Shown: positions 26,101-41,100, numbered from the stretch's first letter. The stretch is 64,000 nucleotides of DNA from Atriophallophorus winterbourni (GCA_013407085.1 JACCGJ010011166.1:33079-97078); one strand, 5' to 3'. Translations and numbers: made by a program. The notes: generated from the sequence alone by a model not told the origin.

Positions 26101-29100
26101 AACATTACTCCCAAGCGTTCACAGCGGCAGGTACCATCTTGCCGACCGGCAGTACTTGTATAGTGTCGGTGTGGTTTCCATTCAAGAGCTGTCAGCAGTA
26201 TCCGTTTTTCTTCAGTCTGCATGGGACAATTTACACAGTACTTCCGAAGTAAGCGGTCAAGAGTAAGTCATTTCAACTCGCGAGGTCAATGACAAATGCT
26301 TCTAAATCTCTTTTATAAACGATCTTGTATCCTGGTCGGATGATAAATCATCGGTTTTAATTAGGTAGGTATCGAATAAGGCTTCAAAATATTTCATAAG
26401 TCGAAGTTATTCTAACCATTTTCGGCGTTCTTCCGTGAAATGTTGGAAAGAATATGTCTTATGCGGTCGGACAAAATGGAACACTAGTATTTTCTCTTAA
26501 TGAATGGTGAGTTAAATCGTCGTATGCGGCGAAGTATCGTCTTGATCTTAACAATGTGACAAATTTAGGAAATGAATATTTTAAAAATTTATATCTGAAT
26601 GAACAATGATAACATGTATACTATTTTAGTGAGCAATGCTTGCGGATTCAATCCCTCTTTATTTCGAAACGAATTCGAGCGAATACAGAATAAACCCGCT
26701 AAAAATCGATGCCCGCGATATGTACTTTATTTTTTAAATGTTTCAAGATTAATGTATAACCCGGACCAAGAAAACTAATATTTTAAACTGAAGCTAATGT
26801 ATCGATGATTTTCAAAATTATCAACTCAGATTTATCGAGTAATCAACTAGTCACGTAATTTAGGCTCTATCCGGATCTATGAATAAAGCGATTTATGAAA
26901 TACCGAATTGTCCCATTATGCGACGCTCCTCATCCCAACAATAATTTCTAGGCTCAAACCTTATGTACGTACTTTCCGGGTAAAATACAATTTGGAGACA
27001 ACTGTTCAAAGCGATTCAATCGACCAGATTTCTAACCGATGAACATTGTAGTGCAATTGAATGTGCTGAATATACATAGTCTGAATAAGATTTGTGAAAT
27101 CTACGTCTGCGTTTTCTATGGATGCCTAATTTGGAAAGTTGCACAGTTTCGTCTCAGCTAAAACTGTTTATAATGTAGGAGATTAAAGTTGTGCATCCGC
27201 CTTAGGCGAGTCGCTTTATTCATTCAGAAGCATCTTTTATGATTCTTCCGTTTTTAAACGAAATCCACCAATTTCAGAAGTCAGCAAACAGTTATTGATT
27301 CGCGTATTGATTGTTCCACAGATAAAAATTACTTACAAGTCATCCGGATCAATCTGCCAGAAGCCGGAATCATTTTATTGACCAAACCACGCTTCAGAAT
27401 CAACGCCAATTTTTCAAGATTCGAAATTTCGTTTATGTTTTATAGTATCTCAGTCTAATCATAATAGTACTGATCTCAAACGTCCTACGATCATTTTTTA
27501 ACAATTTAAACAAAGTGTGGTTCTATTACCGAATCGCATACTTCTTAGGTCTGGAGTGAAACCGTTCATTTTGAGAAGTGTTGAGTCAGACTCTTCTTTA
27601 TTTAATCACCACAACTAATTTCAACATCAGATGTAAAACAAATTTGCTGTAACTTTCTCACAAAAGAGAAATTACACAATACTAAATCTGGCATTCATAG
27701 CACAAGGCGTGTGAGCAAAGTAAAAGACAGAAAATTTCCCAAACTTTTTTTCTCATGTAATTCAAGGTCACTCCCCATATTTTGAATGACTGCTACGTGA
27801 TTTGAAAATTAATATTTCACTGCCGAAATTTTTTCAAGCAGATCTTAATTCAATGAAAGAAGAGAGCAGTTCACTATTGAATCCCAACTATATGCTATGG
27901 TGCTCACATCTCCCGCGAAGTTTGACTTCCACCAGATTTCCATTTGTGAATTGAGCAATTTTTCGCAAGATCAAATTCGAATGTTCAAAAAACAGATTGC
28001 ATATCGCGCTTCTCATATTCTTAAATGTCATGCTTTTGACATTAAAGGGTTTGGTTAGTTGATCGATTGAAATGATGGTCTAGATAGGTGTGGCGATAGG
28101 CGTCTTACGATGACAAGTAACGTGTGTCTACATTAACGCTCGCTGTCACTGATTGCATGGGTACTTAAACGGATCCCTGTAAATCAATGGGGTTAATCGT
28201 TCTAAAATCCACATTCGATTAAGTCATTGTGTCGGGTGGATAGAACAACATTGTATTCCAAAAGAACAAGTTATAAACATTCAGCTTCTTATTAATAGAC
28301 CTCACGTACGAGATTATGACAGTAACTGCAGCACTTCGAAGCCAATGGGCCAAATTGTCTTATCAGCAATACAAGCCTTCGTAGTGTTAAGTTATCCGTT
28401 AGGACTAAATTTATCCTGTACAGTTTCCGCGTAAAAAAGCATTAATGTATGGCAGCGAAATCTCGACATCAATGCTAGACACGAATGGAAGTTGAATGCT
28501 TCCAGTTTGCGAAGCATTCGTCATATCCTGAACCTGAAGATGGGGGATGAACAGTGTGAAACATGGAAAGCTATCTCTCTGACACTTTCTGATTGGAGTG
28601 TATAGTCATGCGAAACGGTGTCAAGTTTGAGATTCTTTTGTCATGCATTGTCGACAAGGAGGTCAAGATCGGCGGATGATATCAAGCTGTGGACACAAGT
28701 GTGTATGTATGAATGTATGAAAGCACAAGCTCGATCCAGGCAAAGTGCCGCACAGTCACACAAGTACGCACACCTGAGGATTGTAGACAGCTTCAACTGG
28801 ACCTCGATGCCTTACAGATCATCACTCAAGTTGCTGCTTTGACACTCAATATAAGTTAGTCACGTAATTTCCAACCATCAGTATCCATGTGAGAAACTAT
28901 TTATCTAGAATCATGGTAAATTTGTTGACCAGAATCTAATCAGTGGCAACCCACCACACTTTTGCCAACGCTGTTCAATTGGATATATGCTTCCAGGTGG
29001 CAGATTAGATTTTTTATAAACAGTGTGCATCCAAACACATTCAATAATGTTATTATCTACCAAAAGTATATGCAGAAATATCTGTTGAATTCTAGAATAT

Positions 29101-32100
29101 AATGAGAATTTGGTTCATATTTTGAAGATTTTGTATTGAGAGATAGTTTGAGACTGACAAGCAGATTTAACTTAAAAGGATAATTGTTCGATGTCCAAAC
29201 ATTCCACAAGTTTGTTTACGGTGGCATAAGTGTTTCTGCGCGATCCCTCGTGGCACCATTGCATTCTGCAGGTAGCTACTGCATGCGCAAACTTACAATA
29301 ACTCGGTTAGTGAACGGAACCGAGGGATCATTGCCAGGGCAATGTGTGTTTGCGTGATTATCTTGGTCTCTAGAGGATCACGTTAGTTGTCTACATGTTT
29401 AATTAACGTCTCATGTTGGCAGGTTTTATTTAGTTTCATGTATCGTTGCGAAACTGTAACTGGCGTTGAATAAATAAGGACTACTTCAACTCACACATGA
29501 TTTGTGGAAATAATTCCGTTAGGCAACTTTATATCGAATGAATAACAAAACTTTCGATGCGGTTATGTGGATATGCTTCGACCTGGATATCGATTGAATT
29601 TATAGAAATTAGAAAGCACCTTGACAGGTGCGAGACGCCGTGCTTTGATTAACAGCTGGAATATATCCATTGTATTTGTGGGCTGACGCCGCCGTTAAAA
29701 TGTTGATGATTGTGACCGAGAAATGAACCTAGAAGCAAGTAACAGCGGCATTCGCATCTCAATGGTCCACTTCTGATACGGACATTGATCGGAATCACGG
29801 CTTACTGAAGAGTGGATAAATCGATCCAAGTTTGTCTCGTTAGTGCACAATTCACTCAGACACCAGACAGACGGAACGCTTTTGAGTTTGATGTCTGAAT
29901 GCCATGCACCGCACTGACTATTCGATTAATGCTGGCGCCATTCGGTACGCAGACGTGAAGGGCTTATTCACACCAATATCACTTCTGCCTAGATTCAGTG
30001 TCATATTGTTCGTTTGAACGTCCTGCTAAATTCAATGACAAATTGTCACCTTCAGTCTTAACTTCAAGCGTTTCGGAATTGACGCATGCCATGCAAATAA
30101 CATTTCACGCATCATTCACATTTATCCACGAGAGTTTGTTGTTAACAAAACTCGGAAATATTCAATCTCGCATGTTTCTGTCAATAAGCACGTTCATTTC
30201 TAGCTGTGGAACTACAGAGCAATGGCGTATCGTGGCTCATTATCCAGGTTACAAGGTCACGCTTTTTGGCGCGTAGTTTAAATCATTTAGCTTGAGAATT
30301 TCAAGTTGAGTGAAGTTTTTGATCATGCACGGTAAGCAGCGAAACCGATGGACCTAACACGGAGTGCTCGTGTGTCTTTTGATTTGATTATCGATACCTC
30401 ATTTTCAGATATTCAAGCATATAATGGGAACCGTCAATTGCCGGAGTCGACAAACTATCGATTTTGCTGGTTAAATATTAAACTGGTCAAAGACACGAAT
30501 AAACGGCATTTACCGATCAATGACTCACCACAGACCCTATGTATATCAAATGATGATGAAATGGCTTCCTCAGTTCTGGGTCAATTGCCAATGTTTCATC
30601 GTCGCAGCATAAACCTTTCGCATTCCACTCTGAAATGAATAACACCAATCACGATAATTGAATAGATACAATCTTGCTAGATCTCAAAACCAGAAACGTA
30701 TTTAGCTTGGAGTAGAAAGGCTGAATTGCGCTTGTCTAAACAAGACCATGGAGTTCGTTCAGTCCCAACTCACACACGTCGTGACAAATCTCGTGGTGTT
30801 ACAACTCATTAGACACGGCCAACGAGTCCAAGTCTGGAATGTCTGTATGTTATGAAACCAACTTTTCGTAAGGTTGGTAGAGAGGACATGGTTTTATTTA
30901 GCAAACGCATATCACATGAAAATGTGGTCGAGCGTATCAGGTTCAACATGACCACATTTTGACTTCTCTAATACCGAACAAAGTTTTATGCGACAGTTTT
31001 CAGTATGTCGGATAGTATACTTGGTACAACCGACTATGTTATACAAGAACTGATTCATAATTTCAAAAGCTCATAAATAATCTAAATAATAATATTATTC
31101 GTACCAATGCTCCTCTGTTGAAAATGCAATTGTTTGCCATCATAATGCGCAGTCTGTAACATTAGTTTCACCAAGGTTTCAAATAATGTACTGATGGTAA
31201 ACAGTCTTTGATTTAGACACCGATGTTATCGCACACATGAGAGATAGATGTAGCGAATTGTGTGTCATTTGTTGCATCCATGCGAGTTTTTCCGAATGAC
31301 ATTCTATAAATACGAGATGACACTCCTCTCGATGTTTGAACTGCGATGATGTGACCATGGATGAAAACTCCACGATCTCTCTAAGCCCGGTTCGCATTTG
31401 ACGTTTTGTAAAATGCAACGAATCGCATAACGAGAATCATTCGGTCAAATGAGGATTTACCATGACGATTTAGTCACACTATGTCGCGCAGACGTTTTCA
31501 TCCAGTGTAGATGAATTCATCTAGAAATCGGACTCACACCCCGAATGGAGCTGGTGTGTGGTGTTCATTAGCATTCACAGACATTACTGTATCAGAAATA
31601 GTTTCTGGACTACACCAAAAGCCACGCCATAAGATTTGAAGGCCTCGTTAAATACCTTTTACGGTAAGTACTAAAATACTTTCGAAAATTTTAATGTTGA
31701 TGCCTGACCTCATTCTACCAGTTGCTTGTTGAATGTCCGTCCAGTAAGCGAACTTTCTCGATAAAATCCTAGAAGGATGCAAATCTACTCTAACGTAGAC
31801 AAGAAAGTTCTGTTTGCTTCCAGATTTGAAGAACATTTTCGGTGTAAGAAATCGAATTGTTCAAGGCCAAAACAAAATCTGCGTCTGTCAGTTTGGACCA
31901 AATTCTGTAAAGGTTCAATGTTATATGAATACCCAAGAGAGACCGTTACCTATGCGCCAGAATATTGAACGCTTTCAGCAAGTTACTTGACACTGTGCCG
32001 TAATTAGCATTCACCAATGCCATGACAACTGAATTGAAAAAGCCAACTCCGTAATGCTTTTTCCAAAATGTTATTTTGTAACCTTGACAATGGTTATGTT

Positions 32101-35100
32101 TGTCTAGTAAAACTTATCAAGACCTCACTATACTCAACATGCCTATTATCTACATTCTTTACACTGAGGGTAATTTCAAGTATAAGCATCGAGAGTATTT
32201 TTTTCGATATCCGTACGCCACTCAGCTGTCATTGCAAATAATCTGGAATCCAACATCTGCTAGGGCAAGACAAAGTTCGTAACATCGACTGAATTAACTC
32301 GGGATTATAAACACGAAGTTTCAGCAAAATTCCCCAAATACAATGTAGAAAAATTCTCCACTTTCATTTGAGGTTAGTTTAGATTTTAATCAGTAATGTA
32401 TCAGATGTTATACATTCTTTTACTTGACGTATGAGGCATGGATTTATCTACGCTTCCTTTGGCTGAAGGAAAGTGGGAAAGGTCAGGATCAAACTACTGT
32501 GATACAAAATTGTGAAAAGCTGCACTCTGAACAACAGTCTCGCTGAACAACAGCTGTGATATCTTGAGTTCGGATTACTGAAAGGGCCGTTTAGGTCCGA
32601 AAAACTGGCCAAATTACCAAACTTCACAAATAATGCAAAGAGTAATACCGAAGCGGTGAAAATGAATGATCCGAGGAGTAGTTTGAACCTGCTCTACAAA
32701 AGTTAAACAAAACTTGAGGTTGTCCGTGCATCTCTTCAAAACATTGGGGAAATCTTCATTGTGGTTGCTTGACATATTTAGAGATACGCGATTAATAACA
32801 CAAAAAATAAGATGGAGAACGGTTACGCTGAAATCTCCTTTACGAAGAAGCGTTTTATTCCTTACCTATCCATGCTGAGTTGTGCTGCTCCCCTTATTAG
32901 AAAAAGGCAGGATTTGACGAAGCGGGCCTAAAATTCCCGTGAAAAAATGAAGAAGTGGATTCAAAGTTAGATTTTGAAGCCACTGTTTAATAGGTTTCGT
33001 ACAACGAACCACGATGCTCATGCACAGAAACACATTGTGATTTGTGGTCAAACGTCCGAGATGATGATGAATGATCAAAGTATTGAGTTGTTCACATCAC
33101 AATATCTCATCAGACCCTAATCACTTATTCGTTTCCCGTTATCCTTTTGGGAAAACATGACATCATCGAAATATTTCAATGCAATTTGATACTGTTTGCG
33201 GATATCATTGGTGCCTAATGATGGATGAGATTTTTTATGGCATCACGAACATTTGAAACTAATTTCAACCTGACAGGCAAACGCGCTACAATCGTAAAAC
33301 AACTGTAATACGTAATGCGATAAATACGTTCTTCGCCAGTTTTATTTTAATATAAACAATTGTGTGTTAAACGTTTATTAGGTCGTTAATGTACTGGTTC
33401 GTGGGTGTCGTCACAATTTCATTTGGTGAAAAATGGGTCTTCAGTGAGTAGAATTTTCTACGAAAATTTAGAAGCAATTTGGAATATCAGTTTGGTAACT
33501 ACGCATGGTAGTAAAAATCCGACCGTGGGTTTGACGTCGACTTCATCAGCTTGAAAGTGATCATTAGTTTGAATCGAATTTATCAGCACAAGCCAGTGCT
33601 TAGAACTAGGCAATGACTCACTCTTTTAAATGTTATTATTCATGCTTCACAGAGTTTCATATGACTATAATTCCGATTCGCGAAAACAAACTCTTTCACA
33701 TTGTTCACAGGGATAAGCAATACTTAGTCGACCGGCGGCGTGCTTTTGGTGTGCTCTACGTTTAACAGCTGCGAACAATATGTACTCTTCCCTGACTTGA
33801 AGTTGGCTCTTTCCAATGTGCTTCTAATGTCGGCGGTAAATACAAGTTCTTCTCAACTCGTACGGTTTATGTCAAAAGCTTTCATTGTTTAGTTGAGAAC
33901 GTGATGGTAACACAAGCGCGGCCTACCGAAAGGTTAAATTCCTGGCTTCAACTCTCCATGCAGTCTACATTTTTGAGCGCGACCGTTTTCCATCGTTCAC
34001 ACATCCCAGCTGACGGCGCTGCCGCTGTAGAGTGTCCATGTTCTGTAACCCAACTTTAAAAAAGTACCTCTGCGTTTGTTATTGTTCCCATCCGTAATAT
34101 GTTCAAGATGCGACGATGGATTCTCTTTATATGAAAAGCCCTCAGCTTCTGTTCATGTCTTGTGTGGATGGTTACAATGTGATTCCTTTAGAGTAAAGCA
34201 CTTTTTACCCACGCACTCTATGCCATACCATGTGAACCCACAGAATGTGGTGAATTGAAGCCTCCTCGTAAGATAAAACATTCCCATAGATTTTGAATCA
34301 TCATCCAGAGTTTTACAGAGTTAACCACATTCTATTTTTTTTTTATTTTTCCAGGTGAAAATATTGTAATTGCTGAAAATTTGTTTATACATATAAAGCC
34401 AATTGTTTTCTTATTCTTCTTCTTCGTTGCATTGAAGTGTTTTCTAGGTTATTGAATACTTTGGTGTAGGGCATATCACTATAGAATGACTTGCGTCACT
34501 TCGCAGAATTTATAGTGAATTTAATTGATGAGTGATTCGCATAACAAAATCACCATCTTCAAATCTTGTTTGAATAATTGAGTCTCACGTAAATTTACCA
34601 CGTCATGCGTAATTGTCTGCAATCTGCAATCAAACCGGAAACATCGTGTGCGAGAGTTGTGATGTTGAATTTGATTATATTTAGCCTGTAACTCTCATCT
34701 CGTAGTGAAATTAGTCTGTATACCTCCCGTCTAGTGATTTCGAGGCTATTCATGTTTCATTCAACGTGCAATTCGCAATACGCGCGTTTTTGAAAACAAC
34801 CCGAAATTCATCGTTCACTCGGTCGCGACAACATATAAATCTAAACTGAGACGGCAGCGCTAGTGTCCATCTGTTGTGCATTTTCGGAGAATCAATGGTC
34901 TGTCGAACGAAGTTGGCTATCTATGCTTCCCTCATCACACGTTCTGCTCTGTTTGACATAATCAATAATGCTGAGCCGTGCTGTACTGCGGGAGCTATCG
35001 ATCCATTTGAAAGCGTGATCAATATTAACAATAATTCATTTCGAAATTGAAATTTTACGTAATACAGCATTGTTAATCCGGATAAATCGAGTGTGTTGAT

Positions 35101-38100
35101 CGTGTTCATGCTACTTCTGTTTCAGCGAATTTCAGAGATCGCACTGGTGATGGACTGGCAGTGATGAAGATGAGACGCGATATAAGGTTATTTTCGAAAC
35201 AGAACGGCAATGAAAATCCCGGTTACCGTTCTCGCAAGAATTCACTGATGTTATTGTTGATGCATATTCGTGCACTCTTATAGTTGAACAATGAAACATT
35301 TTCTCTGGGTATTCACGAATCGATATTTGCTTACGATTCTCCTAATATATGATGTGCTTATTATGCGTGAAAATATTACAATGTTTACGGCGATACTGTT
35401 AGCCCAGACTACTAAAACCTTATTATGCAGTTTTTCAGCCATTCCACCCATTTGTGTGAAATCATGCTTTGCTTTTTCGTTTGAAATAGCACGTGTCACG
35501 TTTCGTCAGGCAGAAATGTTTCGCGAAATAATCACACACACACGCACGTATTTACCGAGAAACAGGTTTAAAGCGTATTGCGGTGACTTCACCGGTCACA
35601 GCCGTCCAGCAATAAGGAAGAAGCGTTCCACGTGGCAGCCCAGATGCGATTGCAACCAAGACAGATGTGCGTGTTTTTCGCGCTTCGCTCGTTCCACATC
35701 AACCGTGACACCTGTGTAAACAAGTGGTGGGACACAAACTAATGCGTGTGACCGGAAACGTGATGAGAATTCATTGTGAAAATCGAACTCAGGATTGTCT
35801 ATGTTCGAACATCTTACAAGATTACGAGCAGTTAGCGTATTGATTCGATTGTTTTAAATATTGAATCAATAGAAAAGCAATTGCGTATAATTTTGCGGAA
35901 TAATTCTTTTCATAGATCGCACATATATGGACTTGTCTCTTGGGTTGAGATTGGATAACGTCGAGGAAACCGGAAGCAATGCAAAATGCAGAGCGAAGTT
36001 TGCGTCGGTTGGATTATGATCTACACGTACATGTCACGTGCACAAATGAAATGAAGATATTATGTTCAGATTGCGCCTTCATTCATTCGGTCGTACAAAT
36101 ATCACTATTGATGATTTAGCTGGGCATCATGATGCCTAATCTATGCGGTGATCAGTAGGACAAAAAAGTGTATGAAAGTTAAATAAATTGATTTTTTAGT
36201 TAGCAAAATCCTTAGTTGCGCACTACACACGGCCGAGTTCAGAAGAAGGGAAAATACTATCAGGGTCAGCGTGCCATGTGTAAAAAAGGGTAAAAAATTA
36301 ACAATTTGGAGTCGATGTTGAGATGAGTAGTACGACAAACCAGTTCATGCACATGTGTGCATACAACTAAGGTGAATGTTAAGCCAATTGGTTTGAACAC
36401 AGAATCTTTATATCCATGTGTTTTCATCACAGACAAACGACCGTTGTAGCGGTGTTTTCACTCATCAGGTTGGGACAGTAGGATCAGGATTCACATGCGC
36501 TTTAATCAGTGGAGAAATAGTAAAAAAATCTACGTGCAATCACAAAGACAATTTTCTCGGGACTTTTACCTCAAAATTTACCTTAGAGAGGTGTAACGAT
36601 AACATCGTCTTAGTAAGCGAAGCTAAAAGTTACCCAGTTTTAAAGAATACGTGCATCGAATGATTACCGATGGGAACCAGCATAATGTATGACGGAGAGT
36701 ACAAAGTCCACATTCCAGTGGAGGTTAATGTTGTTGCAATGGATTAAGATGTTCGCTATGCGAATTAATCCATATACATAACTCGTAATTGTTATACAGA
36801 TGACGGGTGATCAACAATATACTTTTATCGATCCTACATGCATAACAAAGCCATATGTGAAATCAATATAAATCAGTTCGGTTCTGCACACATTTTCAAG
36901 TTCATTATAAGGGTGAATAAAATACTCTCATGATGCCCCAGATAAACCAGGCGTTAAACATGGGCGGTCAGTGTGTACGCAACCCTGAAAAAATCTATTC
37001 GGTTTACTAAATCACGTGAATTAACGATTTGGACGGTCCTAAAATGAAACCGGATTCGACGTCACTCGTTCTCAGCTAGTGGGTGCTTTGGGATGAACGT
37101 GATTTGCGTCTTCTAATCTGTTGCCGCTTTAATTATGAACCTGGAACGCCATGTAACAAGGTAGTTCCATACGACAAAAACCACTTAAGTTTTGACCAAT
37201 CAATCTCAAGAAGCAGTCCAATACAAAGTTAAGTTAGTTAAAGTTAAACAGTCACTTCAATCTGTCACTACCGCGTTCAGAGTCAATACGATGAGAAAAC
37301 GTTGGTGGGAACGCAGCCTTCCTTTGTACATGTAAATCTACACCACAAGTCAAAACCGAGCAACATCATCAAAAATTTAAACGTCCTCCTGTCGAAAATC
37401 GATTTCTCGAGGTTTAATGGGACGATTATTGATTTTCCTTCATTTGAATGGAGTTGCGTTCGAGATTATAAATTATTTGAGTGGATGAAGTTTGATTTCC
37501 GTGAAAATAATGATGATCTATCGGTCCAGTGTAAAGACATCCATATTTCATTCTAGAATGATTGCTGCATGGTTTTGCTTCCGTAATTACACGTTAACGC
37601 ACCGTTTAATGATCAAACGCGTCTCAAAAGACAAATGGAAATATACGGATGAACAGTTGGAACGACTTTGGGTGAATGCAACAAACAAACGAGTGGCAGT
37701 TGGATCAATGAACGAAGTCGCAAATCACGGAGAAGAGAAAAAAACGGTTCATACAGTGTGTGACTAGTGGAATTATTCTTCGGTTTAACAGAACGGATAA
37801 TGCATGAGTAATGTTTCTCACGAATCGAAACCATATACTTTGATAAAACCACCCTTATAAACATTTACCTAATTGAAGTGCAAAATGATTGTACGACTCA
37901 AACATTCGATCATATTAAATGTCTCTCTACGCACCGCGTTTGAAATCGGTCTTTGTATTACTAACTTCTCCCTAATTAAATAGATCGATGATAAAAAACC
38001 CGCTTTTTCGCATGCAGTATGTGTGTGTCAGTTTAAGAGTTCACTGTCGAGTAAACCATAAGAATGAAATCCATAATTTGGGCTGGCACATATTATACGT

Positions 38101-41100
38101 AATCATGCGTAAGACAAATGCACTAGAAAGAAACAATCTATTGTTCGGTTACTGACGACGATGGATTGCAAGCTGTCGAAATATGCTTAACAACGAGCAT
38201 GAAGTTGTTTTACATTAACCGTAAAGGATTTGGTTGGTTGTTAAAGTCCTTGGTTAAACTGGGCCATGGATTTACATAAGCTAACCTCATAGCTGGACAT
38301 CGCTGCCCCTTTTGCATATATCATCCTGAAATAAAGTAGCCCATGGCCTTAGCAGTGAATTACACAATTGATCGTTCGATGTCTTCTATCCGTTACTTCT
38401 GCGATCTTTCAACCACATGTCAACCATATCCCTCATGTTTTTAAAATTTAAAGCTGATCCTCGCAACGTCTTTTTGCATGTCAGTGTCAATGTTATTGCT
38501 TGGTATTTGTCTTACAGTTGTAGTAACATCGGTATTGAGGATGCGTGCAAAACAGCATAGAATAACAAAGTTTTGCTTGCATGCCACTGTTAAATATTGA
38601 AGTACAGAATCACAAAGTAATTCCTGGCCGAGCGCTCACATATTACAACCCGTTTCTGGCTTTTGCCGTCATCAGGTGGAGACAGTTAGATTAGGTTCAG
38701 TGAGCATTGAAACAGTGGATAAGTGGTAAACACAGTTTTGCTTGAATACCACTGTTGGTACAGCGAACCATGATGTTCAAACGCGGAATCACACCACAAC
38801 CGGCTGTGGTATGTAAGCACGGGGAATGTGAGCAACATATTGCATTGTTCAGACATGAGCACCCCGAGCACTTGACCAAGAATCACTGTGATTCCGTGTT
38901 TGAACATCGTGGTTCGTTGTACGAATCCCAATTAACAGTGCCATTGAAGTATACACTTGTTTACCATTTATCCACTGTTTCAAGGCTCACTGAACCTAAT
39001 CTTACTGTTCCCACCTGATGACTGCAAACAGACAAAAACCGGTAGTGGAGTGTAATTTCAGGGGATGTGAGCAACACATCACTTTGGTCATCCATTAGCG
39101 CCTCGAGTGCTTGACCTAGAATCACATTGTGATTCTGTGTTTGAACATCGTGGTTCGTTGTACAAACCCTATGTTATAGTGGCATTCAAGTATAACTTTG
39201 TTCACCACTTATCCACTGTTTCAAGGCTCACTTAAACTGATCTTACTGTCTCCACCTGACGACGGCAAACAGCCAGAAACCGGTAGTGGTGTGTAAGGGA
39301 TGGGGATGTGAGCAATACATTATATAGAATAAAATAACCTTTTGAAATATGATTTTTCGACCACGATGGCATTTAAATATCAACTTCACAACCCATTCAT
39401 TTGTCAAATTTAGAATATAATTCAAATTCCGATGGTCCCCGTAAAGGTTTACTGAGTTACACTCACATCAATTTCAAAATGAAAATTGGAGCTTCCTAAA
39501 ACAACAAACAAACTATCTGGCGAGTTTTGTGACGGTACATAAACGGTAACCAAATGAAACACGCTGATCTCTATGTCCTTTATAGAAGGAAGGCTCTCAG
39601 ATGATAACCATATTTATCCCACAAGAAAATGCAAAATTAAAATCAATGACTGCATTTTCTAAAATTTAAAGCGAGGCGTTGTCTAACTGATTGTAGATTC
39701 ATGTCGTATTAGTTAATAAGGTGTAATAAAATGCGAATAAAATTCAAGACATTTCCTAAATATCGTTCGGGATGATAGTGTAAGCCGATTCTCAATTCCA
39801 AACATACGTCGCGCACATGCACTCGATATTCCAAATGCGGTTGTAGACACGTGCTACCATAATAAATTCAATATCCTCAAACGATTTAATCGATGACAGG
39901 ACCATGTTCCAGCCGGATCGATACAAAAAACAATCCCGACAATTCAACGCTACGAATTCCTTAAATGCCGCCTCCGTTAGTTAGTTATTTACAACCCACA
40001 TCGACGAAAGCCACATACCGAAACCCTCGACGCGTCTGCTTGGCATTTTTCATTCAACACAGAGACGTAAGACGTGTTTATTGCACAAGTGGCTATCTTC
40101 ACCGTGTACGTGTATGCACACAAACACACAATCAAATGCGTGTCTATTGATTAGACACATGATGAAAACAATGGTTGGTTCAGCAATCCTAGCAGACTGC
40201 TAACTCTGTTTAACAATTAGAATTAACCATAAGGGATCTATAAATGAAATCATCGGGGAAAAAGTGTTTAGTCCGCTCAAAGTCGCTGCTGTTTCGTTTG
40301 CATACTAATACAGCATCTAAGCCATTTGTATCTACACTTCGGCGCTGTGATTATTCCAAAGTTCTTTGCTTTTACAACCATAAATCTCAAATCCACAAAC
40401 AGTAAAAAAAACTGTCATAAATTGGGTGTGATAGAAATTCCATACAATTAAGAAAGTTGAAACAAATTATTTTGCTGTGAGAGAAATCACTGTCAGTGCG
40501 ACAATCGATGTGAATGAAATAAAAACTGGGATAATGAAAGACCAGCTACGAATGCCTTCATACGTTTTCAAATATTTACAGTTTCGACGAACGTTTTCTA
40601 GATATAGTCTATTAAATAATCGAAATTTGCTTCTCAAGGTTTTTATGTGAAATTTTTCGTGCCTCAAACTTGTTTAAATGGCTAAATTTTTTCTTTATTG
40701 TCTCTCTTTAATGCCACCAATGTGAGCGGTCAAGAGCAAGTTCTTCCCAACTCGATGGGTCGATGCCAAGAGCTTTCATATCTCTTTTGCAAACGTCTTT
40801 GTACCGCAAGTACGGTCTACCCAATGGTCGACTTCCTAATTGCAGCTCACCAAAGAGTAGATCTTTCGGAATACGACCATTTTCCATTCTGTAGACATGA
40901 CCTAGCCATCGCAGGCGGCGCTGTCGCAATAGGGTGAACATGCTCTGTAAACCAGCTTTTGAAAGCACTTCAGCATTAGTCATTCTGTCCATCCACGATA
41001 ATGTAACGAATATTTTTTCACCCACAACTCATTATTGGTAATGATACATTAGGTGTAAGGAGAATTAATATTCCAGTGAAATATTTCTCAGTTGTAAGTT

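Larger units (their letters stand above)
17790..32865 (-). other. GLT1D1-like intron 7 (about 15 kb)
   Basis: The longest intron, 15076 bases. It contains satellite-like units in opposite orientations (18130-18620), LINE family A pieces (22005-22390 -, 23330-24790 +, 26080-26345 -), and an R1 fragment (28705-28770). ORFs at 18925-19215 (-) and 20830-21472 (+) were examined and not supported. The rest, including 26350-28700 and 28770-32865, shows nothing recognisable. Confidence 0.7.
32928..35334 (-). other. GLT1D1-like intron 6
   Basis: 2407 bases. It holds one satellite-like unit (32975-33115) just upstream of exon 7 and a decayed LINE family A fragment (33640-34140). Nothing recognised at 34150-35334. 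Confidence 0.65.

Noticed and set aside
29241..29329. Nine-base inverted repeat CGATCCCTCG / CGAGGGATC
   Set aside because: The arms are short, with no extension, no target duplication and no second copy; not enough to call a transposon.
35291..35719. 142-codon + strand ORF
   Set aside because: It lies antisense over exons 5 and 6 of the GLT1D1-like gene, which have phased splice sites and family motifs. The + protein has no recognised signature.
37302..37767. Two + ORFs in GLT1D1 intron 4
   Set aside because: Looked partly protein-like (charged, no low complexity) but no family, no convincing splice sites and no repeat copy.
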